Source: Rhizobium sullae (GTDB taxonomy: Bacteria; Pseudomonadota; Alphaproteobacteria; Rhizobiales; Rhizobiaceae). Taken from it: a DNA stretch of 64,000 nucleotides. Each line of letters begins with the position of its first letter. Position 1 is the first letter of the stretch. Below, piece after piece: positions 35,899 to 45,448 of this stretch. The stretch spans positions 310,001 to 374,000 of the forward strand of contig NZ_CP104144.1 of assembly GCF_025200715.1 (NCBI RefSeq), written 5' to 3'. The notes beneath the pieces are model-generated. The model had not been told where the DNA came from and ran no database searches. It worked only from the letters and a program-made list of their open reading frames with translations. Position numbers and translations under genes: made by a program.

Positions 35899-36126
35899 CG
35901 CGCCACCAGGGCCGCCTCGGCGGCGCCTCCTCGTGAACCTGAGAGACGCAAGGCAATCGCGGTCAGCTTTGCAAATACCAGAGGGTCGTTGGTGGCCGAT
36001 AGCCCCGAGAACGTTTTTGTTTCACCAAGTCGAGGAACAGTCGAACCGCTTCCTCCTCGCGTTCGAAAACATGCTGCTTCTCCTGACCACGCTTACCAAT
36101 CCGTCCCCATCGCCGTGTCAGGCAGG

Positions 36127-36431
36127 TGTCGTTTGGCACTTAATTGTAAGAATGCGGCCGTTCCGGCGAGCTACGGCACTTAACGTGAGATTCTTTAAAG
36201 CGATTTTCGGCGCTTAACGCCTTCAGATGGGGCAGTAACCTTTTGTGATATTTGCGATTTGCTGATGAAGACCCGCCGAAGACAGTCAATTTATTCACAA
36301 CGGCGGTTCTCACATTCAGTGCCGAAATCCAAACCGAAATCTCACATTAACTGCCTCGTCTCAAATTAAGTGCCGCGCTATCATATTGAAACTATTGAAG
36401 TGAGAGTCTTACGATTAGCTGCAAAACGACA
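36127..36431. mobile_element. 305-bp mini-transposon, copy 2
   Basis: Left end TGTCGTTTGGCACTTAATTG, right end the near-inverse finishing GCTGCAAAACGACA. Internal sites of the pattern GGCAnTTAA-n-GTGAGA: plus orientation near 36134, 36174 and 36209, minus orientation near 36308, 36340, 36359 and 36408. About half the sites face each way, three on the left and four on the right, as expected for two transposon ends joined with the cargo removed. The right end touches and truncates a transposase gene remnant. No obvious 5-bp duplication. Confidence 0.72.
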
Positions 36432-36912
36432 GCCGTCGACGACCTCCACAAAATTGATGTCTGTCGGCGTATGGTCGATTTGGCAGACATCGAGTGGATG
36501 CGGCGCATGAATATAGCCTGGCCGGGGCTTCAGCCGCAGCAGGTGCTTTGGATTGGCCGATCGTTTCCTGGCGATCTCCTCAGGCGTGAACAACGCCGGA
36601 AGCCGCCGGGCGATGGTGAGGTAAGACGGCGGCATAAGACCGCCTCTTCACAGCGAGCCTGGATTTCGGCCACGACCGGAGCAAGTGGCGGCGCCTCCAG
36701 CGTCAGCCATTTCTCGCGTAGCGTCGCGCTCAAGATTTCCTCGATCCTGGCGTCAAGCCGTTTCTGGCGTGTTTTCGCGGCGCGAGGCAGTAAGGCTGTT
36801 ACCGTCCGGTCGGCACGATAGCGTGCGACGAGGTTGTAAACCTGGCGCGTGGACAAGTGCAGCGCTGCGGCAGTCCGAGCGATGGCCGGCTGGTCGTGGG
36901 CCGGAACCATCG
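36432..36912 (-). pseudogene. Truncated Mu/Tni-type DDE transposase
   Basis: Minus-strand frames read AIARTAAALHLSTRQVYNLV (helix-turn-helix), then LDARIEEILSATLREKWLTL and APPLAPVVAEIQARCEEA. After a frameshift near 36635 it continues PPSYLTIARRLPALFTPEEI, RKRSANPKHLLRLKPRPGYI and DVCQIDHTPTDINFVEVVDG. The IDHTPTD motif holds the first catalytic Asp of the DDE domain of TniA/TnsB/MuA-like transposases. The rest of the catalytic core is missing because the mini-transposon end begins there. Confidence 0.72.
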
Positions 36913-36939
36913 AGAACTTTGTCCAGCTCAGCGGCAAGG

Positions 36940-37464
36940 GCAGCCGTCGACGTTCAGGCCTATCTCGACGATCAAAAGAAACTCCTCGCGGCGCAGACCT
37001 CGGATCCAACGGTGGTGTCTGCTGTGCGCAATTTCGCCCTCGCTTTGAAGGGTGTCGCAGGTGACCGGCTTATCGGTATGCGCGATGCGTATGCCAAGCC
37101 TACGAATGACGGTAAGCCGGCCATCGAACGTCCTAAGGGCGGCGGCAGCACCTATGACCGCATGCACGAGCAGTATTACGCTGGTTTCGTTTCAACGATG
37201 AAGCCTCAGGGTCTGGCCGACATCTGCCTCATCGATGAGGTTGGCCGAGTGCTTTACTCCGCTACCAGGGGTGAAGACTACGCGGTCAATCTCAATGAGG
37301 GTAAATGGGCGCACGCGGCGTTGTCTAAGATGACAAAGTCGCTGAGCGAAGAGCCAGAGCCTCAGGTCATGATCAGCGACATTGTCGCTTATCCGCAAAC
37401 TGGTCCGTCACTCTTCATATCCGGCAGACGGGTAGAACCGCAGCCCGATCAGTGTCCAACCTAA
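36940..37464 (+). pseudogene. Fragment of a chemoreceptor (MCP) sensor domain
   Basis: The plus frame reads VDVQAYLDDQKKLLAAQTSD, FALALKGVAGDRLIGMRDAY, YDRMHEQYYAGFVSTMKPQG and LADICLIDEVGRVLYSATRG, matching the periplasmic sensor region of rhizobial methyl-accepting chemotaxis proteins (YDxxH..Y and DIxLID motifs). The N-terminal membrane helix and all HAMP/signalling parts are absent, and the frame begins inside the transposase remnant. No longer functional. Confidence 0.65.
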
Positions 37465-37548
37465 GAGGCGCAGTCCATTAGCGATCGGATAAACCGTTGC
37501 TGCACCGATCCCCGGGGATCACCTTAGCATCTTTTTATTCGGGCAGTC

Positions 37549-39237
37549 CTATCTGGCATAGAGGCGATCGAGACGCACAACCTTGCCCACCACGGTCAGC
37601 GCGATCACCGTAAATAGGATCAACACCGCAGAAATCGCATGGGCGGTCGGCTCCAGGCTGAAGGTCGATTCCGCATAGATCCTGACCGGCAGCGTGGTGA
37701 GGCGGGCGGTCGTCAGGAAGCTCGTCACCGTCACCTCGCCGAAGCTCAGCAGGAAGCCGATGATGCCCGCCGCGAACAGACCCGGCGCGAGGCCCGGCAT
37801 GATCACCACGAAGAAACGTGTCACGGGACTTGCGCCGAGGCTTGCCGCCGCTTCTTCCTGTGCTCGGTCGAGAGCCATGACGGAGGTCGTCAACAGCGTG
37901 ATGGCAAAGGGTAGGATGACGATCACGTGGATCGCGACCAAGCCCAGGAACGGTGGGATGACGAGATAGAGCTGCAGCAGCCGCAGCATGCCGACGCCGA
38001 TCGCCACATGCGGCAGCGACATCGGAAGCAGCCAGAACGCGAGCAGCGCCGACCTGCCCTTGAACGGAAACCGGCCGAGCGCAAAGGCCGCCGGCAAGGC
38101 CAGAACGATCGCGACGAGCATCGAGGTCAGGGCGAGTTGTACCGAGACCCAGAAAGCGTCCGCATAGGTGCCGGCGAAGAAGACCTGCTGGTACCATTTG
38201 AGCGTGAAGCCCCGGAAGCCGGCGGCAGTCGCCTGTGGCACGTCGTTGACGCTCTGGATGCAGACGAGCACGAGCGGCAGGAGGAGAAGCAGCAGGGCGG
38301 CGGCGAGCAACAGCTTGGAGACGATCGGACTGAGGATATCGATCACCGGCACGATCCAGCGCGGAATGCTGATCGGCTGGCTCGGCCTGCTTTTCAGCCA
38401 GGGCATCATGCGGTTGAGCGCGAGCGTGCACAGCGCCGCAAAGATCAGTCCCGTCACCGTCATGATGATGGCCAGCGCGGAGGCGAGCGGCGCGTTGAGG
38501 TTCTTGATCGCCTCCTGCAGCACGAGCATCCCGGTCGTCCAGACCTTCTTGCCGCCGAGCAGGGTTGCCGAGACGTAGGCCGTCGAGGCCATGAGGAAGA
38601 CGATGACCGCGCCCGAACGCAGGCCGGGGAGCGAAAGCGGCAGGTCGACGGTCAGGAAACGCACGGCAGGAGACGCACCGAGGCTTTCCGCAGCCTCATG
38701 GACGCGCGGCGAGGTGTTCTGCAGGTTGTCGTAGAGCGCGAGCACCATGAACGGCAGGAAGACCTGCGCCAGCGCGACGGCGACCGCGCCATGGGTGAAC
38801 AGCATGTTCCTTGCCGCCGGGACGCCGACGAGGGCGGTCACAGAGTTGATCAGGCCCTCCGGCGCCAGCAGCAGGATGATGCCGAGCGACCGCACGACTA
38901 CGTTGGTGAGCAGCGGGATGAGGATCACCGAGAACGCGACGGCGCGATACTTCACCGGCATGCGCGCCAGCCAATGGGCCAGCGGATAACCGAGCAGCGC
39001 GGTCAGCACGGTCACGCCGAGCCCGAGGAGCACGGTCTCGGAGACGACGCCGTAATAGAAACCGTCGGATACTATGTCGGTATATTGCGTCAGCGACGGC
39101 GGGATGAAGATTGGGCCGAAGGGGTCGGGATACTCGTGCAGGGAAAGCACGAGCACCACGAACATCGGCGCCGCGAAGGAAAGCAGCAGCCACAGGGTGA
39201 CCGGCGCGGCGAGCGCCGGTCCTATCCAACGGTTCAT
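37549..39237 (-). CDS. ABC transporter permease, two fused membrane domains
   Basis: 562 aa with two binding-protein-dependent permease domains (about 1-280 and 300-560), each with about six helices. EAA loops: EAAESLGASPAVRFLTVDLP and EEAAASLGASPVTRFFVVIM. Fused permeases of this type serve iron(III), putrescine/spermidine or other small-solute importers. Start ATG 39237 overlaps the binding-protein stop. Last gene of the seven-gene operon. Confidence 0.92.
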   Translation of the reverse strand: MNRWIGPALAAPVTLWLLLSFAAPMFVVLVLSLHEYPDPFGPIFIPPSLTQYTDIVSDGFYYGVVSETVLLGLGVTVLTALLGYPLAHWLARMPVKYRAVAFSVILIPLLTNVVVRSLGIILLLAPEGLINSVTALVGVPAARNMLFTHGAVAVALAQVFLPFMVLALYDNLQNTSPRVHEAAESLGASPAVRFLTVDLPLSLPGLRSGAVIVFLMASTAYVSATLLGGKKVWTTGMLVLQEAIKNLNAPLASALAIIMTVTGLIFAALCTLALNRMMPWLKSRPSQPISIPRWIVPVIDILSPIVSKLLLAAALLLLLLPLVLVCIQSVNDVPQATAAGFRGFTLKWYQQVFFAGTYADAFWVSVQLALTSMLVAIVLALPAAFALGRFPFKGRSALLAFWLLPMSLPHVAIGVGMLRLLQLYLVIPPFLGLVAIHVIVILPFAITLLTTSVMALDRAQEEAAASLGASPVTRFFVVIMPGLAPGLFAAGIIGFLLSFGEVTVTSFLTTARLTTLPVRIYAESTFSLEPTAHAISAVLILFTVIALTVVGKVVRLDRLYAR

Positions 39238-40283
39238 CCGGCGATCTCCCGGTCGTAGCGGGCCTGCCATTTCGCGCGGTTGGCGTTGATGTAATCCCAG
39301 TCGAAATCGACGAGCTGGCTGACCTGGCTTTCACCGACGACGAGCTTCTTCTTCAGGTCGTCCGGAAGGGTGACGTTGTTGACCGTCGGCGAATAGTAGA
39401 TCTCGCGGGCATAGGCGAGCATGCAGGGCTCGGAAAGGTGCAGGTTGATCCACTCCTCGGCAAGCTTCTGGTTCTTCGTGCCGACGGTGATGCAAGCGAC
39501 GTTCATCGCAAGCGCCTGGCCTTCGGACGGAGCGGCGATCGCGATGTTCGGGTTGCGGCTTTCCACGTAGGACTGAGTGAAGCTGCCGAACTCGACGGAA
39601 AGGTCGGCGAGCTTCTGGTCGAACATTTCGAAGAGCTGCGCCTGGCTCGCCTGGATGGCGGCGAAGGGCTTCAGCTGCTTCACCTTGTCGACGACCATGT
39701 CGAAGTCCTTCTCGGTGCCGCCGAAGGCGCGGGCGGTCATCATCAGGGCCGAGATGCCTTCGGCGCCGAGGCCGTCCGGCCAGGCGATGCGGCCCTTCCA
39801 TTCCGGGTTCCACATGTCCTTCCACGAGGTGATGGGCTTGGAGGCCTTGGTCTTGTCGTAGACGATGGTGCAGGGGTTGAAGGCGACGCCATAGCCGCCC
39901 TTTCGCGCACTCGGATAAAGCGCCTCGAAATTCTTGACCGCTGCGGTCGGCTCCTGGGTCACGCCATCCTTCACCGCCTGGCGGCTTTCGAAGATATTCA
40001 GGTAGAGAACGTCGAAGCTTGGGCGGCCGCGCTCGGCATAGGCGCGGGCACGGCGGTCGCCGGTGCCGCCGAGAACGTAGCTGATCTTGCAGCCGTATTT
40101 CTCCACCAGCGGTTTTTCGACATATTCCTTGACGATGCGCTCCTGCGCGCCGCCCCAGATGCCGACGACCAGCTCGTCGCCCTTCTTGGGCTCCTGTGCG
40201 GCGGCGGGGCGCATGATGTGGAACGGTGCGGCAAGGCCAGCACCGACGATCAGTTTGTTGAATTTGCGACGCGAAATAGTCAT
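39234..40283 (-). CDS. Periplasmic binding protein, spermidine/putrescine-like, Tat-exported
   Basis: 349 aa. Twin-arginine signal SRRKFNKLIVGAGLAAPFHI, then the mature fold with VVGIWGGAQERIVKEYVEKP and FNPCTIVYDKTKASKPITSW (PotD/family 1 type). The name reflects the fold, not the ligand. Translationally coupled to the fused permease. Ligand unknown; the operon enzymes suggest an amide or ester of an organic acid. Confidence 0.9.
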   Translation of the reverse strand: MTISRRKFNKLIVGAGLAAPFHIMRPAAAQEPKKGDELVVGIWGGAQERIVKEYVEKPLVEKYGCKISYVLGGTGDRRARAYAERGRPSFDVLYLNIFESRQAVKDGVTQEPTAAVKNFEALYPSARKGGYGVAFNPCTIVYDKTKASKPITSWKDMWNPEWKGRIAWPDGLGAEGISALMMTARAFGGTEKDFDMVVDKVKQLKPFAAIQASQAQLFEMFDQKLADLSVEFGSFTQSYVESRNPNIAIAAPSEGQALAMNVACITVGTKNQKLAEEWINLHLSEPCMLAYAREIYYSPTVNNVTLPDDLKKKLVVGESQVSQLVDFDWDYINANRAKWQARYDREIAG

Positions 40284-40316
40284 CTGAGGTTCCCCTTGTT
40301 CGTTTAGATGCCCTGG

Positions 40317-41345
40317 TTAGATGAATGTGGCGCCACCCGGCTGTGTCTGGATGCTGCACGACGTCCCGACGGGCGGCGGCGGCATATCCGAAGGCACGAT
40401 GAGGCGGATCGTGCCGCATGCGGATTGAATGTCGGCTTCGTAGGTGTCCCCGAGGAAGGCCGCGTTGACGAGCGTGCCGGAGACGTGAAGCGGCCCAGGT
40501 TCGTCGGAAAGTCTGAGGCGGGAGGCGCGCAGCACAAGACGCGTCGCGCCTTCCGGCGCACCGTCGCAGGTCAGTCCCGGCGCGGCGAAGCGCCCGGCTT
40601 CCGTGCGGCCCTTGATCACGGTGCGGGCGCCGAGGAAGGAGGCGGTGAAGGCGGATTTCGGCCGGTCGCAGAGGCTGACGGGCGATCCGATCTCCATCAG
40701 CAGCCCCTTGCTCATGACCGCGACGCGGTCGGACATGGCGAGCGCTTCCTGCTGGTCATGCGTCACGAAGACGGTGGTGATGCCGAGCCGCTGCTGCAGC
40801 GAGCGGATTTCGCTGCGCATGTCGGCGCGCAGGTGTGCGTCGAGATTGGAGAGTGGCTCGTCGAGCAGAAGCACGTCTGGCTCGATCACCAGCGCGCGGG
40901 CCAGCGCCACGCGCTGCTGCTGGCCGCCCGAAAGCTGGCCGGGATAGCGGTCGTAATAGGCGCCAAGACCGACCGTATCGAGTGCGGCGGCGGCCTTCTC
41001 GCGGCATTCCGCCTTGCCGGCATGGCGCATGCGCAGGCCGAAGCCGACATTGTCGAGCGCCGTCAGGTGCGGAAAGAGCGCGTAGGACTGGAAGACCACG
41101 CCGATATTGCGGGTATGCACGGGACGGCGGCTGATATCCTCGCCGCCAAGGATGATGCGCCCGCTGCTCGGGCGGATGAAGCCCGCGATCATTCGGAGCG
41201 TCGTCGTCTTGCCGCAGCCCGAGGGGCCGAGCAGCGAGAGCAGTTCGCCCTTGGCGGCCTCGATCGTCAGGCCGCTGACGGCGACGGAATCGCCGTAGAT
41301 GGCCGTCGCGTTGTCGAGGGTGAGGTAGTGCTTATTCGACGTCAT
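40317..41345 (-). CDS. ABC transporter ATP-binding protein (PotA/UgpC type)
   Basis: 342 aa. Walker A LLGPSGCGKTTTLRMIAGFI, signature [16 protein letters not shown], Walker B VLLLDEPLSNLDAHLRADM, and a C-terminal TOBE-like region (about 260-340). The start is one base from the CocE stop. Energises the importer encoded downstream. Confidence 0.93.
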   Translation of the reverse strand: MTSNKHYLTLDNATAIYGDSVAVSGLTIEAAKGELLSLLGPSGCGKTTTLRMIAGFIRPSSGRIILGGEDISRRPVHTRNIGVVFQSYALFPHLTALDNVGFGLRMRHAGKAECREKAAAALDTVGLGAYYDRYPGQLSGGQQQRVALARALVIEPDVLLLDEPLSNLDAHLRADMRSEIRSLQQRLGITTVFVTHDQQEALAMSDRVAVMSKGLLMEIGSPVSLCDRPKSAFTASFLGARTVIKGRTEAGRFAAPGLTCDGAPEGATRLVLRASRLRLSDEPGPLHVSGTLVNAAFLGDTYEADIQSACGTIRLIVPSDMPPPPVGTSCSIQTQPGGATFI

Positions 41346-42959
41346 CTAAACCTTGGGCATGATCAGGCGGGAACGGGCAGTTCCGCCGTGGTGAATGGAA
41401 ATCGGGATAGGCCGCTTCGCCATGTCCGGCACGGAGGCGAAGGGACCGTTGCCGGGATGGACTTCGAAGGCCGGCGAGCCGGCTCCCTGCAGCGAAAGCC
41501 GCAACGCATGGCGCGCCGGAACGGTCAGGCATACTGGCCGCAGCGAAATCGATGCGGAAGCCTGCTGAGCGCTCTCGATCCGGGCATAACCGGTGGAGAC
41601 GACCTTCGCTGCGCCGTCCGGCGTGACGAGCGAAAGCGCCGCGCAGAGGTCGCAGCCCGACGATGGCGTACGGATATCGACCTCGACCTTTGCCTCGCCG
41701 ACGAAGGTCCTGCTGGTTACGAACGGCGCGCTGGTATAGACCGCCACGTCGGCGCGGTTGTCGCTGGCGCTGCGGTCGACAAAACCGGCTGGCGTACCGA
41801 GATGGCCGCCGATCAGCGGTGTCGGGCGGAAGGGGTCGTTGACGAAGGTGTCGATGGCTCCGGCCGAGGGTTCGAGGCCGAGACGGCCATCGCTCACGGT
41901 AGCGGCTGCAAGGCCGGACGAGGATAGAAAGAAGGTCTCGTCCGAGATATCCGGAAGCGACGGGAGGTTCTGCCAGGTCCGGCTGCCCATGTCGAACAGC
42001 CGCATGGCCACGGGCCGCTCGCCTCTGCCCTTGAGGTAGAAATCGAAGAACTCGACCTGCGCTCGATCGACCGAAAACTCCGCGGCCGGTCCCATGTCGG
42101 TGCCGCCGCTCATGCGGTTCCAGGGGACATGCGCCCATGGCCCGATGACGAGGTGGGACGTTTCGGGGTTTTGGGCGCGGAAGGCCGCGTCTGCGGCCCA
42201 GGTGCCCTGCAGCAAGAAGTCCGCCCAGCCGCCGGTATGAAGGGCCGGAATGTCGAGAGGATCGTACTTGAGCAGGGTCCCGGGAGAAACGGCATCCCAA
42301 TAGGCCGCGTCATCCTCGATCCATTTGCACAGGTGCGAAAGGCCGGGCCTTTCCACGAGGCAGTCGCGCAGCGCGGCATCGCCCATGGCGCCGAGTGCCG
42401 CGTAGGTGGCGGCATCGCCGCTGCGGGCAGCCTCCAGCTTGACCATCTGCGCCGCCCAACTGACATTCACCCCGAAGCGGAACGCGTTGCCTTCATAGGC
42501 CCAGTCGTCGCGCGGCATCCACGAGCCCATGGACGGAGCGATCGCATCCGGCCGGTGGCTACCTTTGCCAGCGAGCGCAAGATATTGCGTCATCGCCTGG
42601 TAACTGAAACCGTAGAGGCCGAGCTTGCCGTTGCTGCCCGGCAGGTTGGCGGCCCATTCCAGCGTCTGGGCGCCATCCTCGGCTTCATGGATGAAGGCCT
42701 CGAAATCGCCGCCGGACTCGCCGCAGCCGCGCACGTCCTGCACGACGACGACGTAGCCTTGCGACGCATACCAGGACGGATGTGCCAGAACCACGGTGGA
42801 GGCGATGGCCCGCCCATAGGGCTGGCGCATCAGGAGTACCGGATAGAGGTCTTCGTTCGCTGGCCGATAGATGTCCGCCACCAGGACGGTGCCGTCGCGC
42901 AACACGAGTTCGGCCCTTGTCGGTCCGATCACGTCATGGGGCGTCCGGTGGTGCATCAC
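41346..42959 (-). CDS. CocE/NonD family hydrolase
   Basis: 537 aa. Alpha/beta hydrolase N-terminal domain with serine elbow GLYGFSYQAMTQYLA (usual GxSYxG, last Gly here Ala) and oxyanion region LLMRQPYGRAI; C-terminal jelly-roll lid (about 380-530) with PVCLTVPARHALRLSL. Family includes cocaine esterase, X-Pro dipeptidyl peptidase and glutaryl-7-ACA acylase. It probably hydrolyses an ester or amide of the imported compound. No signal peptide, so cytoplasmic. Confidence 0.9.
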   Translation of the reverse strand: MMHHRTPHDVIGPTRAELVLRDGTVLVADIYRPANEDLYPVLLMRQPYGRAIASTVVLAHPSWYASQGYVVVVQDVRGCGESGGDFEAFIHEAEDGAQTLEWAANLPGSNGKLGLYGFSYQAMTQYLALAGKGSHRPDAIAPSMGSWMPRDDWAYEGNAFRFGVNVSWAAQMVKLEAARSGDAATYAALGAMGDAALRDCLVERPGLSHLCKWIEDDAAYWDAVSPGTLLKYDPLDIPALHTGGWADFLLQGTWAADAAFRAQNPETSHLVIGPWAHVPWNRMSGGTDMGPAAEFSVDRAQVEFFDFYLKGRGERPVAMRLFDMGSRTWQNLPSLPDISDETFFLSSSGLAAATVSDGRLGLEPSAGAIDTFVNDPFRPTPLIGGHLGTPAGFVDRSASDNRADVAVYTSAPFVTSRTFVGEAKVEVDIRTPSSGCDLCAALSLVTPDGAAKVVSTGYARIESAQQASASISLRPVCLTVPARHALRLSLQGAGSPAFEVHPGNGPFASVPDMAKRPIPISIHHGGTARSRLIMPKV

Positions 42960-42963
42960 GTCG

Positions 42964-43785
42964 TCAGCTCCTGTACATCGTCTTGTCGGTGATGCGGTCG
43001 AGCGGGAATTCGAGAACCTCGTTGATGAGCTTCAAGAGGTTGCGGGCGCTGCGCTCCACGTGTTCGCGGCCGCGTTCGGCGTCAGCGGCGGCGGCATTGC
43101 CACAAGCGCCGGAAGGTTGCACGTCCTGCGTCTGCCATCCGTAGCCGATCCGTCCTTCCGGCATCAGCAGGCCGCCCGCATTCTCAAGCTCCACGGAGAC
43201 CGGCACGAAATCGTCGGCATACTGCATGTCGATCAGGTCGCGATGCAGATGCAGCATGACGCTGGTTTCCGCCTCACCACCATGAATGCCGTGTTTCAGT
43301 TCGTGGGCACTGTAGAGATCGGAGAAATCCGCGCCGGCGCTCGCCCAAGCGCTGACGGCAAACATGCCTAGCTTGACGCGGAGTTCCCGGCAGACGATCT
43401 CCATCACCTGCGGCTGGCCGCCGTGGGAGTTAACGAAGATGATCTTGCGGCAGCCGGCCCGGTTGACGCTTTCGCCGAGCTCGAACCACATCTTCGCTAA
43501 TGTCTCGTAGGTGAAGGTAAGCGTGCCCGGAAAGGCGGTGTGCTCGACCGACTTGCCGACCGGCATCATCGGCAGCACGAGGACGGGCAGATCGTCATCC
43601 ATCAGTTCGACGGTGCGGACGATGGTGCCGGCATTGATCGCTGCGTCGACGCGCACCGGCAGATGGGGACCATGCTGTTCGACGGCGGCGATCGGCAGGA
43701 TGGCGACGAATTCTTCCATGTCGAACTCGGAAAAATCCTTCGTCGTGTGATCCCACCACCAGTGCGATTTCAGTTTCGTGGTCAT
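42964..43785 (-). CDS. Creatininase family amidohydrolase
   Basis: 273 aa from ATG 43785. Metal-site motifs: ILPIAAVEQHGPHLPVRVDA, FVNSHGGQPQVMEIVCRELR and HGIHGGEAETSVMLHLHRDL, the standard creatininase/MftE-type pattern (E, H, D, H, E). The family opens or closes lactams and cyclic amides. Four bases upstream of the CocE start and 16 downstream of the ligase, so one transcript. Confidence 0.92.
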   Translation of the reverse strand: MTTKLKSHWWWDHTTKDFSEFDMEEFVAILPIAAVEQHGPHLPVRVDAAINAGTIVRTVELMDDDLPVLVLPMMPVGKSVEHTAFPGTLTFTYETLAKMWFELGESVNRAGCRKIIFVNSHGGQPQVMEIVCRELRVKLGMFAVSAWASAGADFSDLYSAHELKHGIHGGEAETSVMLHLHRDLIDMQYADDFVPVSVELENAGGLLMPEGRIGYGWQTQDVQPSGACGNAAAADAERGREHVERSARNLLKLINEVLEFPLDRITDKTMYRS

Positions 43786-43801
43786 GTTCTCTGGTCCCCT
43801 C

Positions 43802-45316
43802 TCAGGCCGCGGCTGCACGCGCGGCAAGTTCCGCCTTGGCGATCTTGCCGGTGGGCGTCATGGGAAGTTCGGCGAGCGGGATGACGGTCATGAGGGAAAG
43901 GTCATAGGGCACCGAACCGGCGATCTTCGCCTTGATCTCCTCCCCATCCACGGGACCTGCGGCCTGTACGAATGCGACCGGCCGGGTGGTAATCGCCTTG
44001 TCGGGAACACCGACGACGGCCGCTTGCTGCACGCCCGGCACCATGGAGAGCGCCTCCTCGACGTCGCGCGGATACCAGGTCTTGCCGCCGACCTCGATCA
44101 GTTCGGAACGGCGTCCGAGCATGGTGACGAAGCCTTGCTTGTCCATCGCGCCGATGTCGCCGGTCCAAAGCCAGCCACCCTTGAGTGTCTCGGCCGTCTT
44201 CTCCGGCTTGCCCCAGTAGCCCCACATGAAGCCGCCCCTGAGCGCGATCTCGCCGACCGCGCCGCATGCAACCTCGGTGCCGTCGGCATTGAGAATGCGC
44301 ACTTCCTTGTCGGGAAGCGGCTGGCCGGCGCGGCGCGTCTCGATATCAGCCGGATCGAGCTTCGGGAAACCGAGCGCGACAAAGCCGCCGAGCTCGGACT
44401 GGCCGTAGCTTTCGACGAGCGGCAGCTTCAGCTTTTCATGCCAGCCAGCCTTCAAGGTCGGCGGAACCGGTCCGCCGCCGGACATGCTCATGCGCAGCTT
44501 GGATGGCGTACGGCCCCGCACGGCTGCTTCGTTTAGGACATCGGTGAGGATCGGAGGATTGGCGATCAGCATGGTTGCGCCGCGCGCTTCCAGCGCATCG
44601 AAGCCGGTCGTCTGGGTCCACTTGCCCATGACGTTGATGGCCGCGCCGCGGGAAAGCTGCGGCAGCAGGTTGCCGACGAGCTGGTAGGAACTGGAGAGCG
44701 CGCTCGGCCCGAAAGAGACGTCGGCGCCGGTGATCTGCAGCCGCTCGGCAATGCAGCGCGTCGCGCGGACGGTCGGTTCGTGCTTCAGGCAGGCACCCTT
44801 CGGCTTGCCGGTGGTGCCGGATGTGTAGGAAAGATGCGCGATCGCATCCTCGTTGCCGGGATCGGCGGGGAGGGGGAGTGCCGCGGCCATCAGGTCGGGC
44901 AGCGAATGGGCGCCTTCCTGCGGTCCGTCCATGCAGATCAGTGCCCTGACGCTTGGCGCGCCCGCCGCCGCCGTGTGGATCGGCTCCCTCATGTCATGGG
45001 TATAGACGACCACCGTGGGCTCGTGATCGGCGAAATAATAGGCAAGTTCGTCGGCAAATTTGACGTTTACGAGGGCGCAGATGGCCCCGAGGCGCCAGCA
45101 GCCGAACATGATGTTGAGATAGTCCATGCCGTTATGGGCAAAGATCGTCACGCGGTCGCCCGGTTTGACGCCGAAATGATGAAGGGCCCCAGCGGCACGC
45201 TCCATGGTATCGACCGCTTCGGCATAGGTCAGGCTCCTGCCCCGGTCCACCCAGTGGAAACAGGCGTGGTCCGGATCACGGATTGCACCGTCCAGAAGCA
45301 GGGTGTGCATTAGCAT
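43802..45316 (-). CDS. AMP-dependent acyl-CoA synthetase/ligase
   Basis: 504 aa ANL enzyme. P-loop motif LSYTSGTTGKPKGACLKHEP, A5-like VESYGQSELGGF, A8 WLWTGDIGAMDKQGFVTMLG and C-terminal lysine motif PTGKIAKAEL. It adenylates a carboxylic acid and forms a CoA thioester. First enzyme gene after the LysR gene in the operon, presumably activating a carboxylate produced by the hydrolases. Confidence 0.92.
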   Translation of the reverse strand: MLMHTLLLDGAIRDPDHACFHWVDRGRSLTYAEAVDTMERAAGALHHFGVKPGDRVTIFAHNGMDYLNIMFGCWRLGAICALVNVKFADELAYYFADHEPTVVVYTHDMREPIHTAAAGAPSVRALICMDGPQEGAHSLPDLMAAALPLPADPGNEDAIAHLSYTSGTTGKPKGACLKHEPTVRATRCIAERLQITGADVSFGPSALSSSYQLVGNLLPQLSRGAAINVMGKWTQTTGFDALEARGATMLIANPPILTDVLNEAAVRGRTPSKLRMSMSGGGPVPPTLKAGWHEKLKLPLVESYGQSELGGFVALGFPKLDPADIETRRAGQPLPDKEVRILNADGTEVACGAVGEIALRGGFMWGYWGKPEKTAETLKGGWLWTGDIGAMDKQGFVTMLGRRSELIEVGGKTWYPRDVEEALSMVPGVQQAAVVGVPDKAITTRPVAFVQAAGPVDGEEIKAKIAGSVPYDLSLMTVIPLAELPMTPTGKIAKAELAARAAAA

Positions 45317-45448
45317 TGAATTCTCCGCGTATGTTGCTCATTTGTTCGGCACTGAAGAGATCTGCCTGAAGCATGGGCAAAATTGATCGCGGGGTGAACG
45401 CCTACAGCGTCAATAGTAGATATAGACACACGCTTATATATCGCCCGC

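Noticed and set aside
37927..39258. A 443-codon plus-strand open frame opposite the fused permease
   Set aside because: It is the reverse-strand shadow of a clear membrane permease; its product is an implausible run of Arg, Glu and His without any known motif.
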